Positions 1 to 10,281 of a stretch of DNA of 53,334 nucleotides are shown piece after piece. The stretch comes from Micractinium sp. NFX-FRZ. Taxonomy: Eukaryota > Chlorophyta > Trebouxiophyceae > Chlorellales > Chlorellaceae. The position numbers were made by a program, and so were the translations under genes. Every line of letters starts with the position of its first letter. Position 1 is the stretch's first letter. The DNA lies in the NCBI GenBank assembly GCA_029339195.1, contig JAPTJF010000433.1, forward strand, positions 1 to 53,334. The letters run 5' to 3'. The notes beneath the pieces are model-generated. The model was given only the letters and a program-made list of their open reading frames with translations. It had not been told where the DNA came from and searched no databases.

Positions 1-73
<73 letters not shown>
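1..73. repeat. Poly-G homopolymer at window edge
   Basis: The first 73 bases are all G, followed immediately by ordinary genic sequence. A run this pure and long, exactly at the edge, is more like an assembly or sequencing artefact than a biological repeat. Elsewhere in the window homopolymers reach only 11-16 bases (G at 15069-15082, C at 50840-50855). It truncates whatever lay 5' of the first gene. Confidence 0.95.
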
Positions 74-74
<1 letters not shown>

Positions 75-236
75 AGGTGCGGTTTCAATGCAGAGGGGCG
101 CACAAGCCCGCCTTGAGCCGCCCTGCCTTGCCCTGGACGCTCATGATGCACAAAGGTGTTGTGGGGCGCTTCCTCTTCCTACATGTCCGGTGCCGGTCCC
201 CAACCCTCTTGCTGCCTCCCCCCAACCCACACTCAG

Positions 237-1437
237 GTGCGATGCCGAGGCACTCGACCTGGAGGCCCTGCTGCTGCAGCGGCAGCGCCGGGAGGAGCAG
301 CAGGCAGCCGAGGCAGCCGCGGCACCTGGGTGGCAGAGTCGGCAGGAGGAGGTAGTGGTGGCTGCGGCAATCCAGGACCTGTTTGGGGACAGCGAGGACG
401 AGGGGGAGGCTGCAGAGGTGGGGGGCGCAGCAGACGGGCAGCCTGCGATTCCAGGCAGGCAGTCTTCCAGGCAGCGGCGGCAGCAGGGCCAGCGGCGGCA
501 GGGGGTGGGCGGCGGGGACGACGACTTTGTGAGCCCCTACCTGCGCATCATGGACCCCGCAGCACCTCGACCACGTGTGCTGTCACAGCAGCAACAGCGG
601 CTGCAGAAGGGCGGCGCAGCCCAGCAGCAGCAGCAGCGGCAGCATGCTGGGCCGCCGCCTCCACGGCAGCAGGGCAGCAGCACCCTGCCGGAGGAAGTGC
701 GCAAGCGGCTGGTTTCCCAGGTGTGCGGAGCTCTCCTGCCCGGATGGCTGCACATGTATGACATAACAGTTGGTGTGAAGGGCACGTGGTGATGAGCAGC
801 ACCGCTACATGCTCCCGCTGCGCAGCCCCTCACAACCCACTGACCCCTCAGTATCTATCAATGCTGCAGGCACCCGTGCTGCCCACCGGACCACACACCA
901 TGTTCTGGGATTCCAAGTCAGGTGAAGAGGCTCGTCTGACTGCAGGCTGTACCAAGGGTGTGCAGCCTGCGAAGGTTTTGTTGAAAGCGCTGAGCTGAGA
1001 AGTGGGAAGGGCACGCAGGCTCGCCGGCACGTGCAATGTGCACCAAGCGGCTCCCTGCTGCTTGCGACCGCCCCCATTCCGCACTTGCTGTGCACGCCCA
1101 CCCACCTCATCTGCCTCCCGCAATTATGTCCCCTGCTCTGCTTTCCTCGCTCGCAGTGCCCACCTTTGTCAGCGGCCACGGCATGGAGATCAGCAACCAC
1201 TGGGGGCCGGTGGATGTGCACCAAGGTGGGCCCTGGCTGGCGGCGGGCTCTGTGTCAGGTGCACGCTGCATGCGACGGGGGCGCCTGGCAGCCGGCAGGC
1301 CTGCTGCCCATCTGGGCTTCGGCCGCAGCCACAGGATCTGTCACAGCCATTCTGAACATACAAAAACTCAAGTGTGCTGCAGAGCTGCCACAGGAGCGGT
1401 TTGACGAACTCTTCATGCTGCCCATGCCCTCGCGCCC

Positions 1438-1473
<36 letters not shown>

Positions 1474-2390
1474 GCAGCAACCACAGCAGCCGTCAACGCA
1501 GCGACAGCAGCAGGATGCACAACCGCCGGCACCGCAGCAGTCGATGCCGTGGCCCAGCCTCCAGGGTGGGGCAGCAGGTAGCGGTGCCGGGCCATCTATA
1601 CCAACAGCTGCAGCAGCAGCACTGCCTCCAGACCCAAACAGCCGGACCGCCAAGCGTGCACGCCGTGCGCAGGAGCGAGCCTACAACGAGGCAGTCATTG
1701 GTGAGGTCGCAGCTGGCGTGGGAAGTGCAGGGGCGGCGAGGTTGGCAGACGTCGCCCTGGCTGCTGCCCGCCCTGCTCTGCTTCCTTGGCCTCTCTTCCT
1801 TCAGGGTGTACCTCTTCTTCTACTTACTCCCCCCCTTCCTGCTCCTTTCTGATGTTCATGACACCGCTTCTCGCGCTTTCCTGCTTTTCATCGCCCCTCC
1901 TCCTCCCTTCCTGCTCCTTGATGCCTCCCCTCAACTCTGCAGGTGGGGCGCTCTCCGACGAGGCGCTGGCTAGGCAGCTGCAGGATGCAGACCAGGCGGA
2001 GCAGCAGGGGCAGCAGGAGGAGGGGGCTGAAGGCGGGCGGGGCCGGAGGGGGCGGCAGCCCAAGAAGATGAGCGTCAGGTGCGGCTGTCAGACTGCCTGA
2101 CCCTTAGGCTGGTGGACTTGACTTGCTGCCTGCCTGCGCTGCCCGCTCGTCTGCCTGGGCTCGTACAGCTGCCCCTGCACCCCCTGGTACAAGGTGGTGG
2201 ACTCCCCCCTGCGTGCCTGCCTGCCTGGCACAGCTGCCTCGCCCATCTGACCCCCCCCCAACACCCTCCCTCTGCCAGGGCCCGGCTGGCCCAGAAGCTG
2301 CTGCGCGGCGGAGCGGTGGCGGCGGCCACACGGGACGCCATGACCGAGGAGAGCGAGCTGCGGCGGGAGAAGTTTGGGAACCGCTGGTAG
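237..2390 (+). CDS. Unrecognised nuclear-type protein, 5'-truncated, six visible exons
   Basis: Predicted exons: 237-720, 852-921, 1157-1225, 1383-1700, 1943-2078 and 2279-2390 (TAG stop). The phases link without a break, and four junctions rejoin non-repetitive sequence (for example DSKS-VPTFVSG and VDVHQ-ELPQERF). Going along the protein, I see a Gln/Glu-rich charged segment with an acidic patch (LFGDSEDEGE), a possible conserved piece FVSPYLRIMDP, a central globular-looking stretch with SGHGMEISNHWGPVDVHQ and ERFDELFMLP, then polyGln, a basic KRARRAQERAYNEAVIG segment and a basic C-terminus ending REKFGNRW. The mix of acidic patches, polyQ and basic blocks suggests a nuclear protein, but I do not recognise the family. 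The 5' end is missing because the poly-G block replaces it, so more exons probably exist. It converges on the SSADH gene with 228 bp between the stops. Confidence 0.7.
1439..1471 (+). repeat. (CAG)11 coding microsatellite
   Basis: Eleven perfect CAG triplets in frame inside exon 4 of the first gene encode an uninterrupted 11-residue polyglutamine tract, followed by interrupted Gln-rich sequence. Length variation between strains is likely, since it is a pure trinucleotide repeat. Confidence 0.95.
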
Positions 2391-2491
2391 CCACTGTGCT
2401 GCTTTGGCTTTGCTGCTGTCTGCTCAAGACTGATTCCAAGTACAACGTGCTCCATGTCACCCAGCTCTGCTCAGTTGTACAACACGATTGA

Positions 2492-2496
2492 TTACA
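2492..2496 (-). terminator. TGTAA poly(A) signal for the SSADH gene
   Basis: TTACA on the plus strand reads TGTAA on the minus strand, 123 bases past the SSADH stop codon. TGTAA is the normal poly(A) signal of core chlorophytes. Confidence 0.5.
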
Positions 2497-2618
2497 TGCC
2501 AGAGGCGCTGCGGCAACTACAGGATTTGCATGGCAACAACGGGCTGCCCAACAATGGGGGCTGAGAAAGGGTCAGCCGGCTCAGCTGGCGTGCCGCAGCC
2601 TGGGCGGCTTGCCCTTGC

Positions 2619-5600
2619 TCACTCGCCGATGCCCAGGCAGACGGACTTGATGTCCTGGAACTCTGCCAGCCCGTACTTGCTCTGCTCCCGCCCCATCCCG
2701 CTTTGCTTTACACCTCCAAAGGGCGCCACCTGCAGGCAGGCAGGCAGGCAGCAAGAAGAGTGCCCCCAGTCGGATCATGCCACCCAGCACGGCCAGCACT
2801 GACAAGCACATTGCCCGCCAGCCAGGCATGGAGGATCCCAACCACCTCCCCGCACCCCCCGCCTACCTCTGACGTGATGGCCACCTCGTTCACCCCCACC
2901 ATGCCGTACTGCAGCCGCTCAGCCACGCGCCACGCGCGCGACAGGTCCTGCAGGGCAGGCGGGCGGGCCATGAGAGGGTGCGGGAAGTTGGGGAGGCTGC
3001 AGCATGCCCTGAGCTCAATTCAACACACACCGTCTGGTCGATTCCACTTAAGCTTGATCCAAACACACAACGACTGGTCGACTTTGCATCACCTCCTGAC
3101 CATCGCAGTATCACGCTGGCCCAGCCGCCTACAACCGCCCTGCCCACCCTGCTGCCACACCCATCCCCCCACCTTTGTGTAGAAGTAGGCCGCCAGCCCG
3201 TACTGCGTGTCGTTGGCCAGCTGCACCGCCGCTGCAGGGTGGGGGCAGGAGAGCAGGCGGTTGAGCAAGGGTCCAGCAAGTGGCAGCGCTGCCCCGGCCT
3301 GCCTCTCCCAGCGCACAACAAGCGGCCTCACCATCGTCGGAGGCAAACTTGTAGACGGGGGTGACGGGCCCAAACAGCTCCTCGTGGAACATGCGCATGT
3401 CCAGGGTGGCGCCTGCGGGGAATGGGGAATGAAGGGCAGGGGGGAATGCCGTGCAGGCAAAGGGGCGAGCTGTGAGGAGTGTGGGTGTCATTGCAGCAGT
3501 GGCCCCAGACTGAGCTCCAAAACTGCCCAGGTTGGCTCAGGGTGTACCCTTGTGCGTACCCCCTCCCCCGCATCGCCCGCCGCTGCCCACCACCCCACAC
3601 CTGTGAGCACGGTGGGCTCAAAGAAGAAGCCCCCCTCCAGCGGCGACCCCTTGTCAAACTGAGGGCGGCGGCCGCCGCAGGCTGCCACTGCACCCTTGGA
3701 CAGAGCATCCTGCACCTTCTCCTCCACCTGGGGGGGTGGTGGAGGGATGGGGCACACAGGCGGAGGGAGGGCGGCAGGGTGAGCGTGCGGCGAGTGGCAG
3801 GAGTGAGGGGTGGCAGCGCCGGCAGCAGGCCGCTCTGTGCCTCCCAGCCAGCTGCTCAGGGCAGGCGCCATCGGGCTCACTGGTCCACGCACCACCGTGC
3901 CCTCCCCCCAAAGCCACCTCCCACTCACCCTGTCCACCGCCACCGCACTGATCAGCGGCCCCTGGGTGGTGCCCTGCTCCAAGCCACTGCCCACCCGCAG
4001 GGCAGACACCTGTGCGGTGAGGGCGGCCACAAAGGAGTCGTGCACACGCTCCTGCAGTGGGGGACGGGGCAAGGGGAGCATGTGCATGCGTGCAGGTTCG
4101 CGCACCCTTGTCTTGCTTCCGGCGCTGCTTCCTTGGCCAACATCGCACCCCATCCCATGCCACCGCATCCCAGCGACAGCCAGTCACACGCAACCCACTG
4201 CCAGCTGCCCATAAAGTCAGGAATAACCCAGCCTCCAAAAACACCTAACCCCACTGCCAGCTGCCCTCCGGGTACTCACATGCACCAGCACACGATTCGT
4301 GCAGATGCAGGTCTGGCCGCTGTTGCGGTGGCTGCTGGCCACTACATCGCGTGCAGCCTTCTCAATATCTGGCGGGTGCGGACGTGGGACAGGGTGAATG
4401 TGGGAATAAGGTGCTTGAGAACACTCGAGAGGAGTGGCGTGCCAAGAGAGTGCAGATCCGTGGGCATGTGGTGCACCGCGAGCCAGTGAGCAGGCACTGG
4501 GTGGGTACAGGAGCTGCCCGGCCCCAATGCCCAGCAATTTACGTGCTCTTCAACATGCCGTCCACCCTCCTGGCCTGCCTGCTGCCCTCTCTCCCCCACT
4601 TCCCACCTGCATCCTCAAACACGATGAAGGGCGCGTTCCCCCCCAGCTCCAGGCTCACGCGCTTCACAGTGCTGGCCGCCCCCGCCATCAGCAGCTTGCC
4701 CACCGCCGTGCTGCCCGTGAACCCAATCTTGCGCACCTGCGGGCGGTTGGGGGAGTGGTGGTAGGGGGAGGGGAGGGGCGGGAGGGTGACAACGCCGGCT
4801 GCCAGCGCACCTTGTGACGCACCCCTGAAACACACACTTATCGGCATCAGCACCATTGCTAGGCATGCTCCCCACCTCCGACCCCGGGCAACCAGAGCTC
4901 CATGCCATCCCGCGCTCACCAAGTCCGACTTGACCATCACGTCGCCAATGGCCTGGGCATCACCAGACAGCACGTTGAGCACCCCAGGGGGCACGCCAGC
5001 CCGCTCTGCCAGCTCGGCAAGCGCAAAGGCTGCAGGGGGGCAGTGGGGGAGCAGGTGGGATCTGGGCGGACGGCGGGGAGCAGCTGACGGCATGGAGCAG
5101 CCAGCACAGGGGTCTGGCAGCTGGGTGCATACCAGGCAGGCATGCCCGGAGGCTAGGGCCGGAGTCAGGCCAGGCCCTGTGAGCTCAGCCCCACCTGTGA
5201 GCGGCGTCATCTCCGAGGGCTTGAGCACCACCTGCAGCCAGGAGGACAGGCCGCAAGGCAATGTGCCAGTGGGATTAAGGTAGGCAGGTGGGGAAGCAGG
5301 CGTAGCCAGGCTATCTCCATCTGCCATTGACTCAGGACAGACACCCTTGCAAGCAGTCCCTGTCCACTGCTGCTTCCCCCTCCGTGAGCTCGACGGCCAC
5401 CATCCACACCAATCTGAAAACACGCTCTGCCTTCCATGCAGCATCTGCCCACTGCTCAACCGCCCAACTGCCCCCGCGTGCCCCACCCTGCCTCACCGTG
5501 CAGCCGGCGGCCAGGGCGGGCGACACCTTGCGCGTGATCATGGAGAAGGGGAAGTTCCAGGGGGTGATGGCGGCCACCACGCCCACAGGCTGCTTCATCA

Positions 5601-6948
5601 CCTGCAGCAGCTCATGGGGAGCACCACAGGGGCAGGCTTTAGGGTGCGCAGGGGCAGGGCGACTTTCCACACCGATTTGCGTTGCGACCCCTGCACCTCC
5701 CGTCACACCCTAACCGCCGCAGCCGCCACCCTGCCCACCATGAAGCGGCGGTGGCGGTCGGGCGACTCTAGCACGTCCCCGCAGGTGCGCTTGGCCTCCT
5801 CTGCAAACCACTCAATGCTGGCCACGCTGCAGGGGCATCACAGGGCAGCACGGGTGGCAGCGGGGTGGTCAGGCAGGGGTGCAGATGTGCTGCTGGCATT
5901 GAGCAGCGCTGCAACATCAGGCCGTGTGCAGTGAGACGAGCAAGCGCAGGGCACAGGGAAAGCATGTTGAAGTCGAGAGTAGCAGAGCCAGGGGCTCTCG
6001 GAGCACGGCGGCTCTCAGCAGGGCATTCTTGCCTGGCAGCATTGCCCTCCCCGCCAGCTCCAGCCTCACTCACCCCTCCCGCGGAACGCAACACTCCCCA
6101 CCGTGCGCACCTCGCACCTCCCCCATCTCCATCCTCACCCATTGTCAAACTCCCCGCGCGACTCCGCCAGTGGCTTGCCGCTCTCCAGCGTCATCAGCTT
6201 GGTGATGTCATCCCGGGCACCAACCACGAGGTCGTACCACCTGCAAGGGGGCAACAACACGGCTCACGATGTGTCAGCGCTCGAGGCAGCGGGGCGGCGG
6301 GCCTGGTGCAACAGCCTGCCAGAGCAGGGGCAGGGGTGGTGTTGCCCGCCCCTTGGCCTCAGCTTGGCTCAGGCGCAGGCGCAGGCGCAGACGCTCCCGG
6401 TGCCATTGCACCACGCCATTCCCCCCCTGGCACATGCTCTCACTCACCGGCGCAGGATGATGGCCCGCTCCTTGGCTGGCCGCGCCGCCCACGGCTCAAA
6501 CTGCGCCGCCGCATGGGCCACTGCAGCACGCGTCTCATTTGCGCCGCACCGCGGCACGTGTGCTATGCAGCGCCCCGTTGCGGGGTTCAGCACCTGTAAA
6601 GAAAGGCAGATGGTGGAGAGGCACCAAAGTGCCTTTCACAAGTGCAGCTAGGGCAGCGCTCGCGGCGGCGCTCGTGGCAGCGGCGGCAGCGGCGGCGGGG
6701 CTTTGCTGGCCAACCCCAGCGCAGCGATCGCAAATTACCTCTAGCGTGCGACCATCAGAGGCGTCAATCCACTGCCCCCCAACGTAGCACTGCGTGCGCA
6801 GGAGCGAGGTGTCCTGCAGATGCCCGAACACTTCAGGCTCTGCCGCTGCTGTGCTCATGGGCCGCTCGCTTGCCGACCACAGAGCTGACGCCCACGCATG
6901 CGAGTGAGCAGCCCCCGAAACAGCCAGGACCCGGCTAAGCGCACGCAT
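2619..6948 (-). CDS. SSADH: Succinate-semialdehyde dehydrogenase, mitochondrial (ALDH5 family)
   Basis: NAD(P)-dependent oxidation of succinate semialdehyde to succinate, the last step of the GABA shunt. Fifteen exons (6739-6948, 6448-6593, 6139-6240, 5739-5826, 5497-5601, 5195-5231, 4920-5029, 4607-4736, 4280-4368, 3929-4051, 3601-3727, 3332-3412, 3173-3231, 2867-2947, 2619-2729) join in phase to give about 532 aa, a full-length aldehyde dehydrogenase. Motifs seen: [10 protein letters not shown] (~residue 194), [19 protein letters not shown] (NAD binding), LELGGNAPF with catalytic Glu near 296, [11 protein letters not shown] with catalytic Cys near 330, and EELFGPV. The CxC pair matches the redox-switch cysteines described for mammalian SSADH. 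The Arg/Ala/Ser-rich N-terminus ([12 protein letters not shown]) looks like a mitochondrial presequence. An in-frame Met at 7041 would extend it by 31 residues; I prefer 6948 for the better presequence. Confidence 0.95.
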
Positions 6949-7510
6949 TTGGCGCCTTCCGCTCTTGCTCCCTGACGCTTCGGTCCCGGCGTTAAATGGC
7001 TGCTGGAGTGATGTAGACGTGTGGGCAAGCGACAGAAACATGGGAAGGGCCGCTGCCAGCAGTGCAGGTTTTTTTGGGCGCCAAGACGAGCTAGCGGGAA
7101 CAGCGACAAGGTGGTTTCCCTCCGGAAAGGTCTGCTGGGGTTTTCAAGGGGACTTCATGTAAGCAAGATTCCGGGACGCCAGCTAATCACGCAAGCAAGC
7201 ACATGGGCGGCGTACGCTGCCGCTGCCCTTAGCCTGCCGCTGCCTTGGTACCTGTCCCGCTGCACCTCTGTGCCGCATGATACAAGGAAACGTGACATGC
7301 TACAGTCTATAAGTGGTTGAGCACACATGAAGCAATGGCAAAATACCAAACGTGTTGGCATTACAGGCAAGCTAAAGCAAGCAGAGAGGCAGATGGGTGT
7401 GTTGATGGGGTGCTTGATGGGTTGGTGAGCTGCGTGCTCTACATTGGGACTGGGAGCTGCTCAGTCCTGTGCGTGCATGAATGCCGGCGGCACCTGCCAT
7501 ATTGCTGCGC
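6949..7510. other. Intergenic: SSADH 5' flank and armadillo gene 3' flank
   Basis: About 560 bases with no convincing gene. The right part holds the 3' end of the armadillo transcription unit with its TGTAA signal at 7361-7365 (minus). The left part must hold the SSADH promoter, where I see no clear TATA box. Confidence 0.6.
7361..7365 (-). terminator. TGTAA poly(A) signal for the armadillo gene
   Basis: TTACA on the plus strand, 146 bases beyond the armadillo gene stop codon, reads TGTAA in the sense of that gene. Confidence 0.5.
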
Positions 7511-9358
7511 TCACTGCCCACCAGTGATGACTTCTAATGCATCAGCTGCAACCTTCCGCAAGTCTTCGCATGGGCTGCTGCTCTGAAGCTGCTGCAGGGC
7601 CGCTACGCCGCCAGCCGCTGCGATGCGGGCCCGGCAGCCGGGGCTGCGGTCGGCCAGGTTGGCCAGTGCCAGCGCGGCATATTCTTGGATCCATTCATCG
7701 CATCCAAGGTCAAGGCAGCTCACCAAGACAGGGATGCCCCCGGCTGCAGCGATGAGAGTGCAATTCTCGGCGCTTTGGCCGGAGAGCGTCCACAGCACCT
7801 CAACCGCACACTCCCGTGCCTCCCCACTGCAGCTGTGCTGTGTGCACTGCATCAGAGCAGCCACCCCGCCGGCTGCTACGACCGCTCTGCAAGCCGGGCC
7901 TCGCCCGCCTTCAAAGCTGTAGCTGGTGAGCTGCCGCAGCAGCATCGCTGCTGCTTCATGCACTGCTTCGCCCTTGGCAGTGCTGCCCATAATCTGTACC
8001 AGGGCGGGAAAGACGCCGGCCGCTGCCATGCCTGCCTCGGCATCGTGCCCCAATGCGGACAGGGCCGACAAAGCCCGGGCTGCCTCCTCCTGCACATCCT
8101 CGCTGCTGCTGCCCAGGCGTTGAGCTAGGATGGGGATGCCACCAGCAGCCACAATGGCGCCCGCCTGATCTTGCCCTCCCCTGCCAAGCGCGCCCAGGGC
8201 TGCTGCTGCCACTGCCTGCACTGCCTCAGTGGTGCTGCTGCGGAGGTGTCCCACCAGCACTGGGATGCCCCCTGCTGCAGCTACCTCGGCCGTGCTGGCG
8301 GGGCTGTCCACAGCAATGTTGACGAGCACATGTGACGCTGCCTCAACGATGCTCTCGCTGCCACTCTCGGCCAGACACTGCACCAACACGTGGACACCGC
8401 CCGCCTCGATTATGGCCGTGCTGTGCTCCGAGGCGTCCCTCCATGTGATGTTGCGAAGAAGCTTGGCAGCCTCTACCTTCTCCCCCTCACGGCCACTGTG
8501 CTGCAGGCGCTGCAGCATTACTGAAATGCCGCCTGCTGCCGCCAGAGCTGCTTGGTTCTCAGGGTTGTCCTTCACCAGGCGGCGCAGCGCCATGACCGTC
8601 TCCTCCAGCACATCACATGTCATGCTGCTGGCCCTGCTGGCCCTGCCGCTGCCGCTGCCACTGCTGCTCGTGCTGCGCAGGTACTGGACCAGAGATGTGA
8701 GGCTCCCAGCAGCTGCGATGGCTGCCTGCAAGTCAGGGCTGCCTGAGGCCAGGTAGCCCAATGCTGCAGCTGCTGCCCCAAACACAGCGTCGGGGCTCCC
8801 ATCATCTAAGCAGCGAACCAGGGAGGGGATGCCACCGGCAGCTTCAATGGCTGCGCAGTGCTCACTGCTGCAGTTTGCCATGCTGGCCAAAATGAGTGCT
8901 ACAGCTGGCTTCATCTCACCGCTGCGCGGCAGGCACTGCACCATCAAGGGGATGCCGCCTGCTGCTGCGAGGGCTGATGTGTGCTCGAAGCTGTCCAGAC
9001 ACATGTATGCAAGGGCCCTAATTGCGTGCTGCTGCACCTTTGTACCGCCAACCTCCAGGCAGCGTACCAGTGCTGAGATGCCGCCTGCAGCGGCGACTGC
9101 TGCCTGAGTTGTGGGGCTGCCGTACATGAGCGTGCCCAGCACAGCGGCTGCCCTGCTCAGCAAGCCGCGGCTGCTGCCCTGATCCAGGAATCCCACCAAG
9201 TCAGGGATGACGCCAGCAGTCAGAATTGCTGGGCTCAGCTCGGGGCTTCTGTTTACCAAGCTATTGAGCTCTTTGACCGCGGCGAGCTGCTCTGCCTCGC
9301 TGCGGGCCTGCTGCAGCTGCCGCGCCAGTGCTAGCACGCTGCTGCTGGATGCTGCCAT
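7511..9358 (-). CDS. Armadillo-repeat protein, intronless
   Basis: A single uninterrupted 615-codon frame. After a short N-terminal helix (MAASSSSVLALARQLQQ) the whole protein consists of about 13 consecutive armadillo repeats, each carrying the signature [AE]AAGG[IV]xxLVxxL at ~42-residue spacing. One repeat (around residue 245) is expanded by a Ser/Gly-rich loop. ARM solenoids are protein-protein interaction scaffolds; closest in style are Vac8-like and plant ARM-only proteins. No F-box, U-box, kinase or localisation domain is visible, so partners and process are unknown. It is the only intronless gene in this window. The ATG at 9358 is followed at once by the conserved start of the helix and there is no in-frame upstream ATG nearby. 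Confidence 0.93.
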   Translation of the reverse strand: MAASSSSVLALARQLQQARSEAEQLAAVKELNSLVNRSPELSPAILTAGVIPDLVGFLDQGSSRGLLSRAAAVLGTLMYGSPTTQAAVAAAGGISALVRCLEVGGTKVQQHAIRALAYMCLDSFEHTSALAAAGGIPLMVQCLPRSGEMKPAVALILASMANCSSEHCAAIEAAGGIPSLVRCLDDGSPDAVFGAAAAALGYLASGSPDLQAAIAAAGSLTSLVQYLRSTSSSGSGSGRASRASSMTCDVLEETVMALRRLVKDNPENQAALAAAGGISVMLQRLQHSGREGEKVEAAKLLRNITWRDASEHSTAIIEAGGVHVLVQCLAESGSESIVEAASHVLVNIAVDSPASTAEVAAAGGIPVLVGHLRSSTTEAVQAVAAAALGALGRGGQDQAGAIVAAGGIPILAQRLGSSSEDVQEEAARALSALSALGHDAEAGMAAAGVFPALVQIMGSTAKGEAVHEAAAMLLRQLTSYSFEGGRGPACRAVVAAGGVAALMQCTQHSCSGEARECAVEVLWTLSGQSAENCTLIAAAGGIPVLVSCLDLGCDEWIQEYAALALANLADRSPGCRARIAAAGGVAALQQLQSSSPCEDLRKVAADALEVITGGQ

Positions 9359-10281
9359 TGCTTGTGGGTGTGATCACAGTTGACTCAGCTGGATTCTCGC
9401 TGCAGAGGCACCAGGGGCACCTGCATGGAGAAGGGAGGGCACCTCGCACTGGTGAGTGGCAGGTGAGAGGAAGGTGCGTTGTGGGCATATGCGGCGGGGG
9501 CCAGCCAGGCAAGCCGGCCGGCAGGTGTGCGAGGGCAACGGCCGGCTCGTGAGAGCAGAGAACCGCACCGCCCTATACCACGCACCTAGGTGACCGCGAG
9601 CGACGCCGATGGCTGGGGGCGCAAGCTTGTGGAGGGCTGGAGGCCTGGCATCGGTGCGAGGCGTTCTCTGAACGTGTCTTAGATGCTTATAGAGTGCGCC
9701 GCGGTCAGTGTGTGCCGATATTGATCATGCGGAGGTAGATGCTGCCTGCTGCTCAGCAGGCGACAGGCGGGCACGGCGCAGCAGCGGCACGCCTCAGCAG
9801 TTTAGTTGAGAGAGGCTGTCCCCCACAGTACTGCAATACACAGGGCATTCCGATTTTGACGATGGCTCACATCCAGCCATCCAGGCAGCGCACATGGTGT
9901 GCAAGCGCTGCCGCCGCTGCCCCATGGCGCACCCCGCATCCTGCCTGTCACTGCGCTGCGCTGCTCTGGTCAGGCTGCCGTGCGCCGTTTGCTGTGCAGC
10001 GGCTGTTGACCGTGAGCGTGGGATGCACATACCCGCTTTCAACCACGCGGAAATCCATGCTGCCGCAGCCGCCCGCCGTGCACACTTTGAGAAGTAACGG
10101 GGCAGAGGGCTCAGCTGCATAATGCTCGAGGGCTGGGGTCGCAGCCTCAGCGGCAGCACGCACCCAAGCGCCACGAGATTGAAGTGAACTACTGTTACAG
10201 GGTGCATGCAGCTGCTGTAATTGTGTTCTGTGTCAAAGCTTCCAGCACCGGGTGAGCGCCCATGGCAGCTGCCTCACGTCT
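9359..10281. other. Intergenic region, no supported gene
   Basis: About 920 bases between the armadillo start and the SURF6 stop. Short open frames occur but show neither motif nor splice support. It contains the SURF6 3' flank with a TGTAA signal at 10195-10199 (minus) and the armadillo promoter. Confidence 0.6.
10195..10199 (-). terminator. TGTAA poly(A) signal for SURF6
   Basis: TTACA on the plus strand lies 83 bases past the SURF6 stop codon and reads TGTAA in gene sense. Confidence 0.5.

Noticed and set aside
1..73. Telomere
   Set aside because: Green-algal telomeres are T/A-containing repeats such as TTTAGGG or TTTTAGGG; a pure G run does not qualify.
156..833. Several overlapping Gln/Ala/Ser/Cys-rich open frames on both strands
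   Set aside because: They are shadows of the CAG-repeat exon at 237-720; only the Gln frame links in phase to the downstream exons.
9739..10207. Open frames on both strands in the armadillo/SURF6 intergenic region
   Set aside because: Short, Cys/Arg/Ala-rich, no motif, and part of the stretch is SURF6 3' UTR including its poly(A) signal.
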